Assembly: GCA_900545495.1 (NCBI GenBank)
Contig: UQZJ01000002.1
Location: 1 to 64,000, forward strand
Reading direction: 5' to 3'
Length of the DNA: 64,000 nt
Source: an uncultured Eubacteriales bacterium
GTDB lineage: Bacteria > Bacillota > Clostridia > Oscillospirales > Oscillospiraceae
Positions 17,068 to 26,557 of the stretch are shown piece after piece (within the stretch, counting starts at the first letter, position 1; each line of letters opens with the position of its first letter). A program made the translations under genes and the position numbers. The notes below the pieces were generated by a model that had not been told where the DNA came from, searched no databases, and was given only the letters and a program-made list of their open reading frames with translations.

Positions 17068-17706
17068 TCACAGCAGTCTGCCCACGCCCACGAACAGGCA
17101 GCCCAGTCCGAAAAAGGCGATGATGAGCAGCAGCACCACCGGCCAGAACCGCTTGCCCATGACCCGCGGATCCATAAAGGGGTAGGGGTAGCAGTGCTTC
17201 GTATGGCCGATGGGCTTTCCCGTGGCGCCCCGCGCCATGCCGAAGGCGAAATACGCCAGCGGCAGCGCCAGCCAGTACAGGGCGTGCCGCACCGTCAGGC
17301 CGCTCTTATCCTGCCACAGCAGCCACTGCACCACCGTCAGCCACGGCACGATATAGTGGACGCACAGGTTGCCGAAGCTGCTCAGCCCGATATCCGACAG
17401 GCTCTTGCCGCTCCGCGTGGCCGACGGCACCAGCACCCACTGGTAGATCAGGTGGGTCACGAAGATGCACAGCGTCATGCTCAGCGCCGTGGCGGGGGCG
17501 CTGAGCAGCCGGAACACGCCGCTGCCGGGGAAGAAGCTGCTGACGCCCAGCGCCAGCTGGTACACCGCCAGCAGCAGGTTGCTCAAATTGGTGTAGAACA
17601 CAAAAAAGCCGGGGCGGATATGACCCGTGGCGGGCAGGGTGGAGTGGAACGCCAGCCCCCCCGCGCCCAGCAGGAAAAGAAAAATCGCCGATATGCCCAG
17701 CATCAT
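17068..17706 (-). CDS. Pr6Pr family integral membrane protein
   Basis: 212 residues with about six hydrophobic segments. Family-typical features are FFVFYTNLSNLLLAV near residue 37, NLCVHYIVPWLTVVQWLLW in the middle and a CYPYPFMDP motif before the last helix. This matches the Pr6Pr/FAR-17a-like family of unknown function in Firmicutes. Its start overlaps the nfo stop by 4 nt, so it is the last gene of a yfcE-nfo-membrane protein operon. No functional link to DNA repair is apparent. Confidence 0.72.
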   Translation of the reverse strand: MMLGISAIFLFLLGAGGLAFHSTLPATGHIRPGFFVFYTNLSNLLLAVYQLALGVSSFFPGSGVFRLLSAPATALSMTLCIFVTHLIYQWVLVPSATRSGKSLSDIGLSSFGNLCVHYIVPWLTVVQWLLWQDKSGLTVRHALYWLALPLAYFAFGMARGATGKPIGHTKHCYPYPFMDPRVMGKRFWPVVLLLIIAFFGLGCLFVGVGRLL

Positions 17707-18536
17707 TCCACCCTCAGCTCCCGCAGCCGCGCGATCTCCCGGGCGTATCCCGCCAGATCGTTGGGCGTCTCCAGAATAAAGGGCAGCTCCCGCAGCGCCG
17801 GGTGGTTGACGATACGGCCAAAGGCCGCCTCCCCCAGATGCCCCTCGCCGATACGGGCGTGGCGGTCCTTGCGGGCGCCCAGCGGGTTCATGCTGTCGTT
17901 GATATGCACTGCCTTCAATTTTGCAAGGCCGATGACCCGGTCAAACTCCGTCAGCACGCCGTCGATGTCCCCGGCGATGTCGTAGCCCGCGTCTGAGACA
18001 TGGCAGGTATCCAGACAGACGCCCACCTTTTCCCCCAGCTCTGTGCGATCGATGATCTCCCGCAGCTCCTCGAAGCGGCCGCCCACCTCCGAGCCCTTGC
18101 CGGACATGGTCTCCAGCAGCACTGTGGTGCGGTATTCCGGCCGGAGGATGGCGTTGAGGGTCTCCGCGATCTGGCGGATGCCCGTCTCCACCCCCTGCTC
18201 CGTGTGACTGCCGGGATGGAAGTTGTAGTAGTTCCCCGGCAGGTATTCCATACGCTTCAGGTCGTCCGCCAGCGTCATCCGGGCAAACTCCCGGGTACGC
18301 TCCGTCCTGGAGCAGGGGTTGATGGTGTAGGGCGCGTGGGCCACCAGCGGCCCGAAGCCGTTTTCCGCCAGCAGCGCCAGCAGCGCCGCCGCGTCGTCGG
18401 GGTCGATGGCCTTGGCCTTGCTGCCCCGGGGATTGCGGGTAAAAAACTGGAATGTATTGGCGCCGATATCCAGCGCCGTCCGCCCCATGGCCAGAAAGCC
18501 GTCGGAGGCGGATAGGTGACAGCCGATCGTCAGCAT
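17703..18536 (-). CDS. nfo: Endonuclease IV (AP endonuclease)
   Basis: 277 residues. It has the TIM-barrel zinc sites of endonuclease IV: IGCHLSASDG at the N-terminus, VAHAPYTINPCS, YNFHPGSH, LLETMSGKGSEVG, VCLDTCHVSDAGYD, HINDSMNPLGARKDRHARIGEGHLG and FILETPND. The enzyme incises abasic sites in base-excision repair. The start is supported by AAAGGAG 7 nt upstream. It lies 13 nt after a YfcE-type phosphoesterase gene and overlaps the downstream membrane-protein gene. Confidence 0.95.
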   Translation of the reverse strand: MLTIGCHLSASDGFLAMGRTALDIGANTFQFFTRNPRGSKAKAIDPDDAAALLALLAENGFGPLVAHAPYTINPCSRTERTREFARMTLADDLKRMEYLPGNYYNFHPGSHTEQGVETGIRQIAETLNAILRPEYRTTVLLETMSGKGSEVGGRFEELREIIDRTELGEKVGVCLDTCHVSDAGYDIAGDIDGVLTEFDRVIGLAKLKAVHINDSMNPLGARKDRHARIGEGHLGEAAFGRIVNHPALRELPFILETPNDLAGYAREIARLRELRVE

Positions 18537-18549
18537 TGTGTTGCTCCTT

Positions 18550-19014
18550 TCAGATGGCCAGCGTCCCTACGTCCGCTCTGCCGTTTTCAATGGTGAGGAG
18601 GCCGCAGGTGGGGCGCAGCGGATCGCCGGCAGCGCCGGGGTTCAGCACCAGCAGCGCGCCGTCGTTGTCCACCATGGGACGATGGGTGTGGCCGAACAGC
18701 AGCACCTGCGCGCCGCACTCCCGGGCGGCCCACACCGCCCGCATCACGTCGGACTTCACGCCCCGTGTGTGGCCGTGGAGCATCAGGATACGCACGCCGC
18801 CCAACTCGATGAGCCGCTCCGGCTGGTCGCAGCTGCCGTAGTCGCAGTTTCCCGGCACGCCCTCCATGGGCAGCATGGGAAACGCCTGCCGCAGCTTTTC
18901 CAGATCCCGCTGGCAGTCGCCCAGATGCAGCACATAGTCGGGGTGGGTCAGCTCCACCGCCCGTATCAGGTTATCCACCTTGCCGTGGGAATCGGATACC
19001 ACTAAAACCTTCAT
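18550..19014 (-). CDS. YfcE/MJ0936-type metallophosphoesterase
   Basis: 154 residues from ATG 19014, a start supported by the promoter at 19046-19074; a longer frame would extend through that promoter into the divergent gene. Calcineurin-like motifs appear in order: VVSDSHG, HLGDCQRD, GNCD, MLHGHT and LFGHTH. Small YfcE-type enzymes are phosphodiesterases with uncertain natural substrates. It is first in an operon with nfo and a membrane protein. Its promoter overlaps that of the divergent Smr gene. Confidence 0.88.
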   Translation of the reverse strand: MKVLVVSDSHGKVDNLIRAVELTHPDYVLHLGDCQRDLEKLRQAFPMLPMEGVPGNCDYGSCDQPERLIELGGVRILMLHGHTRGVKSDVMRAVWAARECGAQVLLFGHTHRPMVDNDGALLVLNPGAAGDPLRPTCGLLTIENGRADVGTLAI

Positions 19015-19045
19015 AGCTCCCTCGCAATCTGTATTCTCAGAGGGC

Positions 19046-19074
19046 ATCTTACCACAAAACGGTTGAAAATACAA
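19046..19074 (-). promoter_or_regulatory. Promoter of the yfcE-like/nfo operon
   Basis: On the minus strand TTGTAT (19069-19074), a 17-nt spacer and TAAGAT (19046-19051). Confidence 0.65.
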
Positions 19075-19091
19075 TTCATTTCCCGTATGAT
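19063..19091 (+). promoter_or_regulatory. Promoter of the Smr/nitrilase operon
   Basis: TTGAAA (19063-19068), a 17-nt spacer and TATGAT (19086-19091). It overlaps the divergent promoter, so the two may compete. Confidence 0.65.
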
Positions 19092-19117
19092 GGTAGGGAG
19101 TGAAAGGAGGCGGTATC

Positions 19118-19462
19118 ATGACCGGAGGTGTGGTGGAGCTGGATCTCCACGGCATGAATACCTATCAGGCGCAGATCGCGGTGGACGCTGCCCTGCGCCG
19201 GGCTGGTCTCGGCACCTATCGGCTGCGGCTGATCCACGGCTATCGCGGCGGCACGGCCATTCGGGATATGCTGTGGCTGACCTACGGGCATCGCAGCCAG
19301 GTCAAGCGCATGGTCAGCATCAGCGAGGGCGTGACCGGAGCTGGTGCTGCGGGAATACTGAGAAGGAGCGTGGCGGTATGCGGCTTGCACAGATACAGAT
19401 GGCAGTCACGGCGGACAAGGCGGAAAACCTCCGGCACGCGGAGGCGCTGCTGGCCTCCGTAA
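19118..19462 (+). CDS. Smr-domain protein with an apparent C-terminal frameshift
   Basis: ATG 19118 has AAAGGAGG 7 nt upstream. The product opens with the Smr signature ELDLHGMNTYQAQIAVD and has LRLIHGYRGGTAIRDML, typical of short stand-alone Smr proteins (about 80 aa) that are nuclease-like. After SISEGVT (base 19336) the frame continues for an arginine-rich tail that overlaps the next gene by 85 nt. Dropping one G at about 19337 restores ELVLREY followed by TGA at 19359-19361. That is the family's normal end, and a clean AAGGAG then precedes the next start. Either a sequencing/assembly error or a real frameshift is likely. Confidence 0.75.
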   Translation: MTGGVVELDLHGMNTYQAQIAVDAALRRAGLGTYRLRLIHGYRGGTAIRDMLWLTYGHRSQVKRMVSISEGVTGAGAAGILRRSVAVCGLHRYRWQSRRTRRKTSGTRRRCWPP

Positions 19463-20187
19463 AGGGGGCGGACATGGCGGTGCTGCCGGAGATGTTCTGC
19501 TGCCCCTACGACAACGGCTGCTTCCGCGCCTACGGCGAGGCGGCGGGCGGCGCGGCGTATCAGATGCTGTCCCGCGCCGCTGCGGAAAACCACCTGTGGG
19601 TGGTGGGCGGCTCCATCCCGGAGCTGGACGGCGGCAGGGTGTACAACACCAGCTATGTCTTTGCGCCGGACGGACGGTGCGCGGCACGGCACCGGAAGAT
19701 GCACCTTTTCGACATCGACGTGGACGGCGGCCAGCGTTTTCGGGAGTCGGACACCCTGACCGCCGGAGACGACGTGACGGTGTTCGACACGCCGTGGGGC
19801 AAAATGGGACTTTGCATCTGCTTTGACCTGCGGTTTCAGGAGCTGTCGCGGCTGATGACGCTGGCGGGCGCGCAAATGCTGCTGGTACCGGCGGCGTTCA
19901 ACATGACCACCGGCCCTGCCCACTGGGAGCTGCTGTTCCGGCAGCGGGCCGTGGACAACCAGCTGTTCACCGTGGGCGTCTCTCCGGCCCGGGACGAGGC
20001 GGCCTCCTATGTGGCGTGGGGCCACTCCATCGTCTGTGACCCGTGGGGCGCCGTCCTCCATCAGTGCGGCGCCGGCGAGGAGGTGGCGGTGACGGAGCTG
20101 GACATGGCGCAGGTGTCCGCAGTACGCAGACAGCTTCCCATTCTGTCGGCACGGCGGACGGACATCTATGAGATCCGGAAAAAGTGA
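19378..20187 (+). CDS. Carbon-nitrogen hydrolase (nitrilase superfamily, omega-amidase-like)
   Basis: 269 residues from ATG 19378, with AAGGAG at 19363-19368. The nitrilase Glu-Lys-Cys triad is visible in VLPEMFCC (Glu38), RHRKMHLFDID (Lys) and GLCICFDLRF (Cys). The motif set and DVDGGQRFRESDTL resemble Nit2-type omega-amidases, which hydrolyse alpha-ketoglutaramate or ketosuccinamate. This fits with the downstream aspartate aminotransferase, since such enzymes clean up transaminase by-products (inference). It is transcribed with the Smr gene. Confidence 0.9.
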   Translation: MRLAQIQMAVTADKAENLRHAEALLASVKGADMAVLPEMFCCPYDNGCFRAYGEAAGGAAYQMLSRAAAENHLWVVGGSIPELDGGRVYNTSYVFAPDGRCAARHRKMHLFDIDVDGGQRFRESDTLTAGDDVTVFDTPWGKMGLCICFDLRFQELSRLMTLAGAQMLLVPAAFNMTTGPAHWELLFRQRAVDNQLFTVGVSPARDEAASYVAWGHSIVCDPWGAVLHQCGAGEEVAVTELDMAQVSAVRRQLPILSARRTDIYEIRKK

Positions 20188-20216
20188 TTGCCAAGACATG
20201 GCAAAGCGTGTATAAT
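20188..20216 (+). promoter_or_regulatory. Promoter of the aspartate aminotransferase gene
   Basis: TTGCCA (20188-20193), a 17-nt spacer and TATAAT (20211-20216), directly after the nitrilase stop codon. Confidence 0.8.
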
Positions 20217-20243
20217 CGCAAAAAAATACGGCGGAGGTCCTAT

Positions 20244-21524
20244 ATGATGAAAAAGAAATATGCAGAGATGACAGCGGCAGAGCGGCAGGCGGAATACACC
20301 GCCGTGCAGAAGGAATACGAGGACGCCAAGGCGCTCCATCTGGCGCTGAATATGGCCCGGGGCAAGCCGGGACGGGAGCAGCTGGAGCTGGTGATGCCCA
20401 TTCTCGGTGTGTTGACCCGGTCGGAGCAGTTTCTGTCCGACGGCGTGGAGACCCGGAACTACGGCGAGGTGGCGGGTATCCCTGCGGCGCGGCGGCTGTT
20501 CGCGGATATTCTGGGCTGCAAGCCCGAGCAGGTGTTCGTCGGCGGCAACGCCAGCCTGCAGCTGATGTACGATACCGTCTCCAAGGCGTTTACCCACGGG
20601 ATGCGCCACAGCGAGAAGCCGTGGAGCAAGCTGGACAAGGTGAAGTGGCTCTGCCCCGTCCCCGGCTATGACCGGCACTTCAAGGTGACGGAGAGCTTCG
20701 GCGTGGAGATGATCAACATTCCCATGACCGTCGACGGCCCCGACATGGACATGGTGGAGGAGCTGATCCGCGATCCGGCGGTGAAGGGTATGTGGAACGT
20801 GCCTAAATACGCCAATCCCGAGGGTGTGGTGTACAGCGAGGATACCATCCGCCGTCTGGCGGCCATGAAGCCCGCCGCGCCGGACTTCATGCTGATGTGG
20901 GACAACGCCTACTGCATCCACGAGTTTGACGGCGATTTCGTGCCGTTCCCCGATATCATCAGCCTGTGCGCCCAGTACGGCAACGCCGACATGGTGTACG
21001 AGTTCGCGTCCACCAGCAAGGTGACATTTCCCGGCGCGGGCGTGGCGGTGATGGCGGCCAGCGAGGCCAACATCGCCCATCTCACCAAGCTCATCAATGT
21101 CCAGACCATCGGCTTCGACAAGATCAACCAGCTGCGCCATGTGCTGTTTTTGCAGGACAAGGCCCACACGCTGGCGCTGATGCGGCAGCACGCCGCCGTG
21201 CTGGCCCCCAAGTTCCACGCAGTGCTGGACGCGCTGGACCGGGAGATCGCCCCGCTGGGCATTGCGGACTACAAGCGTCCCGTGGGCGGCTATTTCATCA
21301 GTCTGGACGCTATGCCCGGCTGCGCAAAGCGGACGCTGGCGCTGTGCAAGGAGGCGGGCGTCACCATGACCGGCGCGGGCGCCACCTTCCCCTACGGCGT
21401 CGACCCCAACGACAGCAACATCCGCATTGCCCCCTCCTTCCCGCCGGTGGCGGAGCTGGAGCAGGCCATCGCCGTGTTCTGCACCTGCCTGAAGCTGGCG
21501 GCGCTGGAAAAGCTGGGTATCTGA
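20244..21524 (+). CDS. Aspartate aminotransferase, subgroup Ic
   Basis: 426 residues from the first of two ATGs, with GGAGG 6 nt upstream. Features include MARGKPGREQLELV, the YGEVAGIPAARRLFADIL segment, MWDNAYCIHEFDGD and the PLP lysine in FASTSKVTFPGAGVAVM. The length, low similarity to classic AspC and these motifs fit the Ic subgroup (Corynebacterium-type AspAT), which interconverts aspartate/oxaloacetate and glutamate/2-oxoglutarate. It has its own consensus promoter and a strong terminator, so it is monocistronic despite the nearby nitrilase gene. Confidence 0.88.
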   Translation: MMKKKYAEMTAAERQAEYTAVQKEYEDAKALHLALNMARGKPGREQLELVMPILGVLTRSEQFLSDGVETRNYGEVAGIPAARRLFADILGCKPEQVFVGGNASLQLMYDTVSKAFTHGMRHSEKPWSKLDKVKWLCPVPGYDRHFKVTESFGVEMINIPMTVDGPDMDMVEELIRDPAVKGMWNVPKYANPEGVVYSEDTIRRLAAMKPAAPDFMLMWDNAYCIHEFDGDFVPFPDIISLCAQYGNADMVYEFASTSKVTFPGAGVAVMAASEANIAHLTKLINVQTIGFDKINQLRHVLFLQDKAHTLALMRQHAAVLAPKFHAVLDALDREIAPLGIADYKRPVGGYFISLDAMPGCAKRTLALCKEAGVTMTGAGATFPYGVDPNDSNIRIAPSFPPVAELEQAIAVFCTCLKLAALEKLGI

Positions 21525-21535
21525 AGCTAAAACGC

Positions 21536-21578
21536 GCATAAAAAAGAGCTGCGGCGCTGCCGCAGCTCTTTTTTATGC
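21536..21578. terminator. Bidirectional intrinsic terminator (AspAT / F-ATPase operon)
   Basis: A long stem with core GAGCTGCGGC-GCT-GCCGCAGCTC, flanked by A6/T6 and GCAT/ATGC, ends both convergent units. Confidence 0.92.
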
Positions 21579-21580
21579 AT

Positions 21581-21987
21581 TTATCCTCTGCCGCTGACGC
21601 GCAGGCGGTTGAGGGCGCGGGCCAGATTGCCCTGCGCCAGCTGATACTCCGCCATGCTGCGCTTCTGCCGCAGCTGCTCCTCCGCCTCCTCGCGGGCGCG
21701 GAGGGCGCGGTTCACGTCGATATCCTCCGGACGCTCGGCGGCGTCCACCAGCAGCAATACGCGGCCGTCCTCGATCTTGAACAGGCCGGGCGCCACGGCG
21801 GCGCGGCGGTGCTCGCCCGCCGCCGTCTCGAACCGCAGTTCACCGGCGCAGACAGCGCCCACGGCGTTGCTGTGGTTGGCCAGAATGCCGAACTCGCCGT
21901 CGGTGGTAGGCACCACCAGCGACACACATTCGCCCCGGTAAAACGGAACGCTGGCCGCCAGAATATCCAGATGGAACGGGGCCGCCA

Positions 21988-21988
<1 letters not shown>
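21581..21988 (-). CDS. atpC: F1 ATP synthase epsilon subunit
   Basis: 135 residues. ATG 21988 overlaps the atpD stop by one base; a GTG one codon upstream is an alternative. The N-terminal beta-sandwich (FHLDILAASVPFYRGECVSLVVPTTDGEFGILANHSNAV) is typical of epsilon. The C-terminal two-helix domain (NRALRAREEAEEQLRQKRS...LARALNRLRV) can block rotation in related enzymes. It is the last gene of the F1Fo operon and is followed by a strong shared terminator. Confidence 0.93.
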
Positions 21989-23391
<1,403 letters not shown>

Positions 23392-23396
23392 TGAGG

Positions 23397-24293
23397 TCAG
23401 CCCTCCTTTTCTTTCTTGCTGCGCTGGGCGCGCTCACCGGCGGAGACCTCGGTGATCTCCTGGGTGATGGCGGCCTGACGCGCCCGGTTGTACTGCACGG
23501 ACAGATCCTTCAGCAGCTCCTCCGCGTTCTGATCCGCCGCGTTCATGGCGGTCATGCGGGCGCTCTGCTCGCTGCAAAAGCTGTCCACCAGCGCGCTGTA
23601 AATAAAGCCGGTCAGGCAGCTTCGCACCGCGTTATTCAGCACGGCGGCGGCGCTGGGGATAAACTCGAACACGGGGTCACCGGCGGTATCTGCCTTGGCG
23701 GCGGAGAATCGCTCCCGGTGCAGGGGCAGCAGCTGCGCCTGACGCACCGTGGCCTCCAGTCCGTTTTTCATATCCGTGTAAATGACGTGTACGGCGTTGA
23801 TGGCGCCGGCATCGTACCGCTCCAGCAGCAGCTCGCCGATCTGGCGGGCGCGCCGCAGCGTGGGGTTCTGGGCGGTGTAGAGAAAGCTCTTTTCGATGGG
23901 GATGCCCCGCTGGGTGAACCAGCGGCGGCCGTACTCGCCCACCACATACAGCTCCGCGCCCTCGTTGGCGGCGAGAAATTTCTGCGCCTGCCGGATGGCG
24001 TTCTGGTTGTAGGCGCCGGCAAGTCCCTTATCCGCCGTGATGAGCAGGCAAGCGGCCACGCCGGGCAGCGGCTTGCTGTTCTCATCATAGAGATACCGGC
24101 TCGCCGCAGTGTCGTCGGCGTTGAACACGCGGCCGATCTCCTTCTGCAACGCGTCGAAGTAGGGGCGGGTATTGCTCAGATCCGCCTTGGCCTTGCGCAG
24201 CTTGGCCTGGGAGATCAGGTACATGGCGTGGGTGATCTTCTGGGTCTGCCGGACGCTTCCGATGCGGCGGCGGATCTCACTTGTGCTGGCCAT
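23397..24293 (-). CDS. atpG: F1 ATP synthase gamma subunit
   Basis: 298 residues. The start at ATG 24293 fits the conserved ASTSEIRRRIGSVRQTQKITHAM N-terminal coiled coil, and a longer frame would overlap atpA. The C-terminus has the expected SEQSARMTAMNAADQNAEELL helix that packs in the rotor shaft. The gap from the upstream stop is four bases, with GGTGAGG as a weak RBS, implying translational coupling to the alpha subunit gene. Confidence 0.95.
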   Translation of the reverse strand: MASTSEIRRRIGSVRQTQKITHAMYLISQAKLRKAKADLSNTRPYFDALQKEIGRVFNADDTAASRYLYDENSKPLPGVAACLLITADKGLAGAYNQNAIRQAQKFLAANEGAELYVVGEYGRRWFTQRGIPIEKSFLYTAQNPTLRRARQIGELLLERYDAGAINAVHVIYTDMKNGLEATVRQAQLLPLHRERFSAAKADTAGDPVFEFIPSAAAVLNNAVRSCLTGFIYSALVDSFCSEQSARMTAMNAADQNAEELLKDLSVQYNRARQAAITQEITEVSAGERAQRSKKEKEG

Positions 24294-24297
24294 GGCC

Positions 24298-26052
24298 TCA
24301 CCGCCCGCCTGCGCGCCGGAACTTCTCCAGCGCGGTCTTTGCAAAGTCCACGATCTGCTGGCGCACCTCGTCGGTCAGCGCCGCGCCCTGCTCCAGCTCC
24401 TGCATGAGCTGGGACCGGCCGGCGGCGAACTCGCTCAGAAGGTAGTCCCGCAGCGAACAGACCTGCGCCACCGGCACCTGCTGATAGATGCGGGCCATGG
24501 CCGTCACCAGCGTGACGATCTGCTGGGCCTGACTGAGCGGGCTGCACCGGCCCTGACGCAGAATGTACATCAGGCTCTGGCCGTAGGCCAGCTGGTTCTT
24601 GGTGTCCTCGTCCAGATCGCTGGAGAACTGGGTAAAAACCTCCATCTCGCGGTACTGCGCCAGATCGAGGCGCAGCGTGCCGACCGCCTTCTTCATGGCC
24701 TTTGTCTGAGCCGCGCCGCCCACACGGGACACGGAAAGTCCCACGTTCACGGCGGGGCGGTGGCCGGAGAAGAACAGGCTGCTCTCCAGAAAGATCTGGC
24801 CGTCGGTGATGGAGATGATGTTGGTGGGGATGTAGGCGGACACGTCGCCGGCCTGCGTCTCCACGATGGGCAGGGCGGTCATGCTGCCGCCGCCCCGTGC
24901 GTCGCTGAGGCGTGCGGCGCGCTCCAGCAGGCGGGAGTGCAGATAGAACACGTCGCCGGGATAGGCCTCACGGCCGGGAGAGCGTCCCAGCAGCAGGCTC
25001 AACGCGCGGTAGGCGATGGCGTGCTTGGAAAGATCGTCGTAGACGATCAGCACGTCCTTCCCCTTGTTCATGAAATACTCGCCGATGGACGCGCCGGCAT
25101 AGGGCGCGATATACTGCATGGAGGCGGACTCACCGGCGCTGGCGCAGACGATGATGGTGTATGCCATGGCGTCGTGCTTGCGCAGCATCTCCGCGATCTG
25201 CGCCACGGAGCTGGCCTTCTGGCCGATGGCCACATAGATGCAGATCATGTCCTTTCCCTTCTGGTTCAGGATGGTGTCGATGGCGATGGACGTCTTACCG
25301 GTCTGGCGGTCGCCGATGATCAGCTCACGCTGGCCCCGTCCGATGGGGAACATGGAGTCGATGGACAGGATACCGGTCTGCATGGGGGTGTTCACCGGCT
25401 GGCGGTCGATGATGCCGGGCGCCGGGCTTTCGATCATACGGTAGTCGTCGGCGGGGATCTCACCGCCGTCGTCGCTGGGCGCGCCCAGCGCGTCCACCAC
25501 GCGGCCGATCATGGCGTCGGACACGCCGATACCGGCGGTCTTGCCGGTGCGGTACACGGCGCTGCCCTCGCTGACCTCCTCCACCCGGCCGAACAGGATG
25601 CAGCCGATGCGGTGGCCCCGCAGTTCCTGCACCATGCCCCGGATGCCGCCCTCAAAGAGCAGGATCTCGCCGTAGGCCGCGTCCTCCAGGCCGTCCACAT
25701 AGGCGATGCCGTCCGCCACGGACAGCACGCTGCCCACCTCGCGGGCGCAGACCTCCGGCACCCAGTCCCGGACGGTGTCGCGGATCAGCGGGATCACGGA
25801 CTGCTCGCTGGCCTTCAGCGCGGCAAGACGCTCCTTCAGCTGGCCCAGACGACCCTCCGCCGTCCAGTCGATGACCTCGGAGCCAACTTCAATGCGGAAG
25901 CCGCCGGACGCGGTCTTATCCTCCTGCCACGAAAGCTCCACCGGCCGGCCGTATTTCTTTGCCAGCACTTCCTCCAGTCTGGCGCGCTGCGCGTCATCGG
26001 GCGGGCAGACGCTGAACAGGTTGGCGGTCAGGCGGGGATCATTCGTGCTCAT
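24298..26052 (-). CDS. atpA: F1 ATP synthase alpha subunit with fused delta C-terminal domain
   Basis: 584 residues, about 78 more than E. coli alpha. Walker A GDRQTGKT is at 247-254 instead of 169-176. From residue 83 (SEQSVIPLIRDTVRDW) the sequence aligns with the normal alpha N-terminal helix and onwards. Residues 1-77 instead look like the C-terminal domain of the delta/OSCP subunit: NLFSVCPPDDAQRARLEEVL, YGRPVELSWQEDKTASGGFR and VGSEVIDWTAEGRLGQLKERL match the delta pattern (variant of GGxxIxxGxxxxDxSxxxxLxxL). No separate atpH exists between atpF and this gene, and the six-helix N-terminal domain of delta is missing. The start overlaps atpF by 14 nt and has GGGGGAGGAG upstream. Confidence 0.92.
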   Translation of the reverse strand: MSTNDPRLTANLFSVCPPDDAQRARLEEVLAKKYGRPVELSWQEDKTASGGFRIEVGSEVIDWTAEGRLGQLKERLAALKASEQSVIPLIRDTVRDWVPEVCAREVGSVLSVADGIAYVDGLEDAAYGEILLFEGGIRGMVQELRGHRIGCILFGRVEEVSEGSAVYRTGKTAGIGVSDAMIGRVVDALGAPSDDGGEIPADDYRMIESPAPGIIDRQPVNTPMQTGILSIDSMFPIGRGQRELIIGDRQTGKTSIAIDTILNQKGKDMICIYVAIGQKASSVAQIAEMLRKHDAMAYTIIVCASAGESASMQYIAPYAGASIGEYFMNKGKDVLIVYDDLSKHAIAYRALSLLLGRSPGREAYPGDVFYLHSRLLERAARLSDARGGGSMTALPIVETQAGDVSAYIPTNIISITDGQIFLESSLFFSGHRPAVNVGLSVSRVGGAAQTKAMKKAVGTLRLDLAQYREMEVFTQFSSDLDEDTKNQLAYGQSLMYILRQGRCSPLSQAQQIVTLVTAMARIYQQVPVAQVCSLRDYLLSEFAAGRSQLMQELEQGAALTDEVRQQIVDFAKTALEKFRRAGGR

Positions 26053-26539
26053 GCTTCTCCTCCCCCTCGGCTGCGTTTACAAACGCGTCATAGGCGTGGG
26101 AAGTCTCCTTCGCCAGCAGCTTCTCCATGGCGGCCTCCGCGATGGACACGGCCTCGCGGTTGGCCTCTGCCACGATCTTCTTGCGGTCATTCTCCGCGTT
26201 CTCCCGGGCGGCGGCCACGATCTTGTCCGCCTGCTCACGGGCGGCGTCACGCTGCTGCTGGGCGTAGACCTCCGCCTCCTTGGCGGCGGCGGCGCGCTTC
26301 TCATCCAGCTCCGCGTCCAGCGCGGCCTGACGCTGCTGCATGGCCGCCTCCATCTCTGCGGTGGCCTTCTCCCGCTCCACGGCGGCGGACTCCATGTTCT
26401 GATAGTGCTTGGTGCGTTTATCCATGAAGTTCTTCACCGGCTTGAACAGCAGCAGGTACAGACCGCCCACCAGAATGGAGAAGTTGAACAGATGCAGCAG
26501 GATCTGCTGCCAATCAATATTCAGTGGGATATTATTCAT
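26039..26539 (-). CDS. atpF: F-type ATP synthase subunit b
   Basis: 166 residues. There is one N-terminal membrane helix (LFNFSILVGGLYLLLF) followed by a long charged alpha-helical stator (EREKATAEMEAAMQQRQAAL...). The C-terminus AYDAFVNAAEGEEKHEHE is short and acidic. The stator normally grips F1 through subunit delta; here delta's C-terminal domain is fused to the next product, alpha, so b should bind that fusion. The gene overlaps the alpha gene by 14 nt. Confidence 0.93.
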   Translation of the reverse strand: MNNIPLNIDWQQILLHLFNFSILVGGLYLLLFKPVKNFMDKRTKHYQNMESAAVEREKATAEMEAAMQQRQAALDAELDEKRAAAAKEAEVYAQQQRDAAREQADKIVAAARENAENDRKKIVAEANREAVSIAEAAMEKLLAKETSHAYDAFVNAAEGEEKHEHE

Positions 26540-26557
26540 AGCGACTCTCTCCGTTCC

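Noticed and set aside
24172..26427. 751-codon plus-strand frame opposite atpA and atpG
   Set aside because: Shadow of the ATP synthase genes; no motifs and no RBS.
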